Source of the DNA: an uncultured Microbacteriaceae bacterium
GTDB taxonomy: Bacteria > Actinomycetota > Actinomycetes > Actinomycetales > Microbacteriaceae
Length of the DNA: 5,302 nucleotides
NCBI GenBank assembly: GCA_943914115.1
Contig: CALUAU010000131.1
Span: 1 to 5,302 of the forward strand
Reading direction: 5' to 3'
Under the pieces are notes generated by a model, which worked only from the letters and a program-made list of their open reading frames with translations, was not told the DNA's origin and did not search any database. The first letter of the stretch is position 1; every line of letters starts with the position of its first letter. The translations under genes and the position numbers were made by a program. This document shows positions 4,976-5,302 of the stretch, piece by piece.

Positions 4976-5029
4976 CGGCGCAACGGCGGGCAACTTAGCC
5001 ACCCGCTGCTGGGGATGCTGTGGGCCGAC

Positions 5030-5035
5030 TAGGCT
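5030..5035 (+). promoter_or_regulatory. Possible -10 box for the CtaG-like gene
   Basis: TAGGCT fits TAnnnT and ends 10 bases before the ATG at 5046. If used, the transcript would start within about four bases of the start codon. Alternatively GGGAG (5036-5040) serves as a Shine-Dalgarno for a transcript from further upstream. No -35 is visible. Confidence 0.3.
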
Positions 5036-5045
5036 GGGAGTCACC

Positions 5046-5302
5046 ATGTCAGTAGCGGATGAGCGCCTGGGGCGCACGCGCGTTCGGCGCAAAGGTTCGG
5101 GTCGGCTCGATGAGGCGACGCTGAATCGCGTCAGCCAGGCCGGCTGGACGCCACTCACACGCGATCTCATTGTGTGGGGCCCGGCTGCGCTGGTTGCGGT
5201 TGCCGCGATCGCCACCGTCGTCGGGCTAGTCATCGGCGGTGCTGCCGATCCGCTGCAGGTGGGTGATCCGGGTGCGGTGGTGCGTTGGGGTCTGCCCTTT
5301 GC
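5046..5302 (+). CDS. CtaG/CopD-type cytochrome c oxidase assembly membrane protein, 3' end missing
   Basis: The frame starts at the ATG at 5046 and stays open to the right edge, giving the first 85 residues. The N-terminal 40 residues are charged and probably cytoplasmic (MSVADERLGRTRVRRKGSGR...). A hydrophobic helix follows at about 41-64 (LIVWGPAALVAVAAIATVVG...), then a short loop, GGAADPLQVGDPGAVVRWGLP, before the next expected membrane segment. The GPAAL...GDPGA-VVRWGLP pattern resembles actinobacterial proteins that fuse a CopD-like copper domain to a CtaG-like domain involved in delivering copper to cytochrome c oxidase; in related genomes this family often lies next to the rpmB-rpmG-rpsN and HU genes. 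The copper-ligand regions lie outside the window, so the assignment rests on the N-terminus and neighbourhood. GGGAG at 5036-5040 may be the ribosome site. Confidence 0.75.
   Translation, partial: MSVADERLGRTRVRRKGSGRLDEATLNRVSQAGWTPLTRDLIVWGPAALVAVAAIATVVGLVIGGAADPLQVGDPGAVVRWGLPF

Larger units (their letters stand above)
4762..5045. other. Divergent intergenic region between the HU gene and the CtaG-like gene
   Basis: No gene is supported. It holds the HU ribosome binding site, a possible HU promoter (4858-4866), a stretch of helically phased A/T tracts (4889-4975) that includes a 10-bp tandem repeat, and a possible -10 for the CtaG-like gene at 5030-5035. GGATGC occurs at 4790 and 5013. 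Confidence 0.65.

Noticed and set aside
4986..5006. Small inverted repeat GCGGG/CCCGC upstream of the CtaG-like gene
   Set aside because: A 5-bp stem with an 11-base loop is expected by chance at this base composition.
1..5302. CRISPR arrays, tRNA or rRNA genes, insertion sequences, SECIS elements
   Set aside because: I looked on both strands and saw no regularly spaced long repeats, tRNA-like cloverleaf, transposase motifs, or in-frame UGA followed by a suitable hairpin in a real gene.

Overview
The window looks like chromosomal DNA from a high-G+C actinobacterium, most likely of the family Microbacteriaceae. The reasons are strong G+C bias at third codon positions, the run rpmB-rpmG-rpsN followed by an HU gene and a CtaG/CopD-type membrane protein gene, actinobacterial TAnnnT -10 boxes, and a short HU without the lysine-rich tail of mycobacterial HupB. 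I cannot fix the genus.

Layout: (1) 1-1683, the 3' part of selB on +, the selenocysteine-specific elongation factor; its P-loop lies just off the left edge. (2) 1711-3108 on -, sdaA, an iron-sulphur L-serine dehydratase, convergent with selB across 27 bases. (3) 3109-3378, a divergent promoter region. (4) 3379-4094 on +, the ribosomal protein operon rpmB-rpmG-rpsN, all three encoding the zinc-free (C-minus) forms. (5) 4095-4467, a gene-free convergent region with the rpsN terminator, an AT-richer 66-base imperfect palindrome and the HU terminator. (6) 4468-4761 on -, the HU gene. (7) 4762-5045, a divergent region with A/T tracts spaced by one helical turn. (8) 5046 to the right edge on +, the start of a membrane protein resembling the CtaG/CopD cytochrome oxidase assembly family.

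The genes are mostly housekeeping: translation (L28, L33, S14), nucleoid structure (HU) and respiratory/copper assembly (CtaG-like). The selB gene implies that this organism decodes UGA as selenocysteine, although no selenoprotein gene is visible here. The selB-sdaA adjacency is suggestive only because serine is the precursor of selenocysteine on its tRNA.

I found no complete new defence or mobile system. The observations most worth following are a strongly over-represented hexamer GGATGC (25 copies on both strands, including an inverted pair forming the rpsN terminator, an arrangement reminiscent of DNA uptake sequences), the isolated palindrome at 4256-4321, and the phased A/T tracts upstream of the HU gene.
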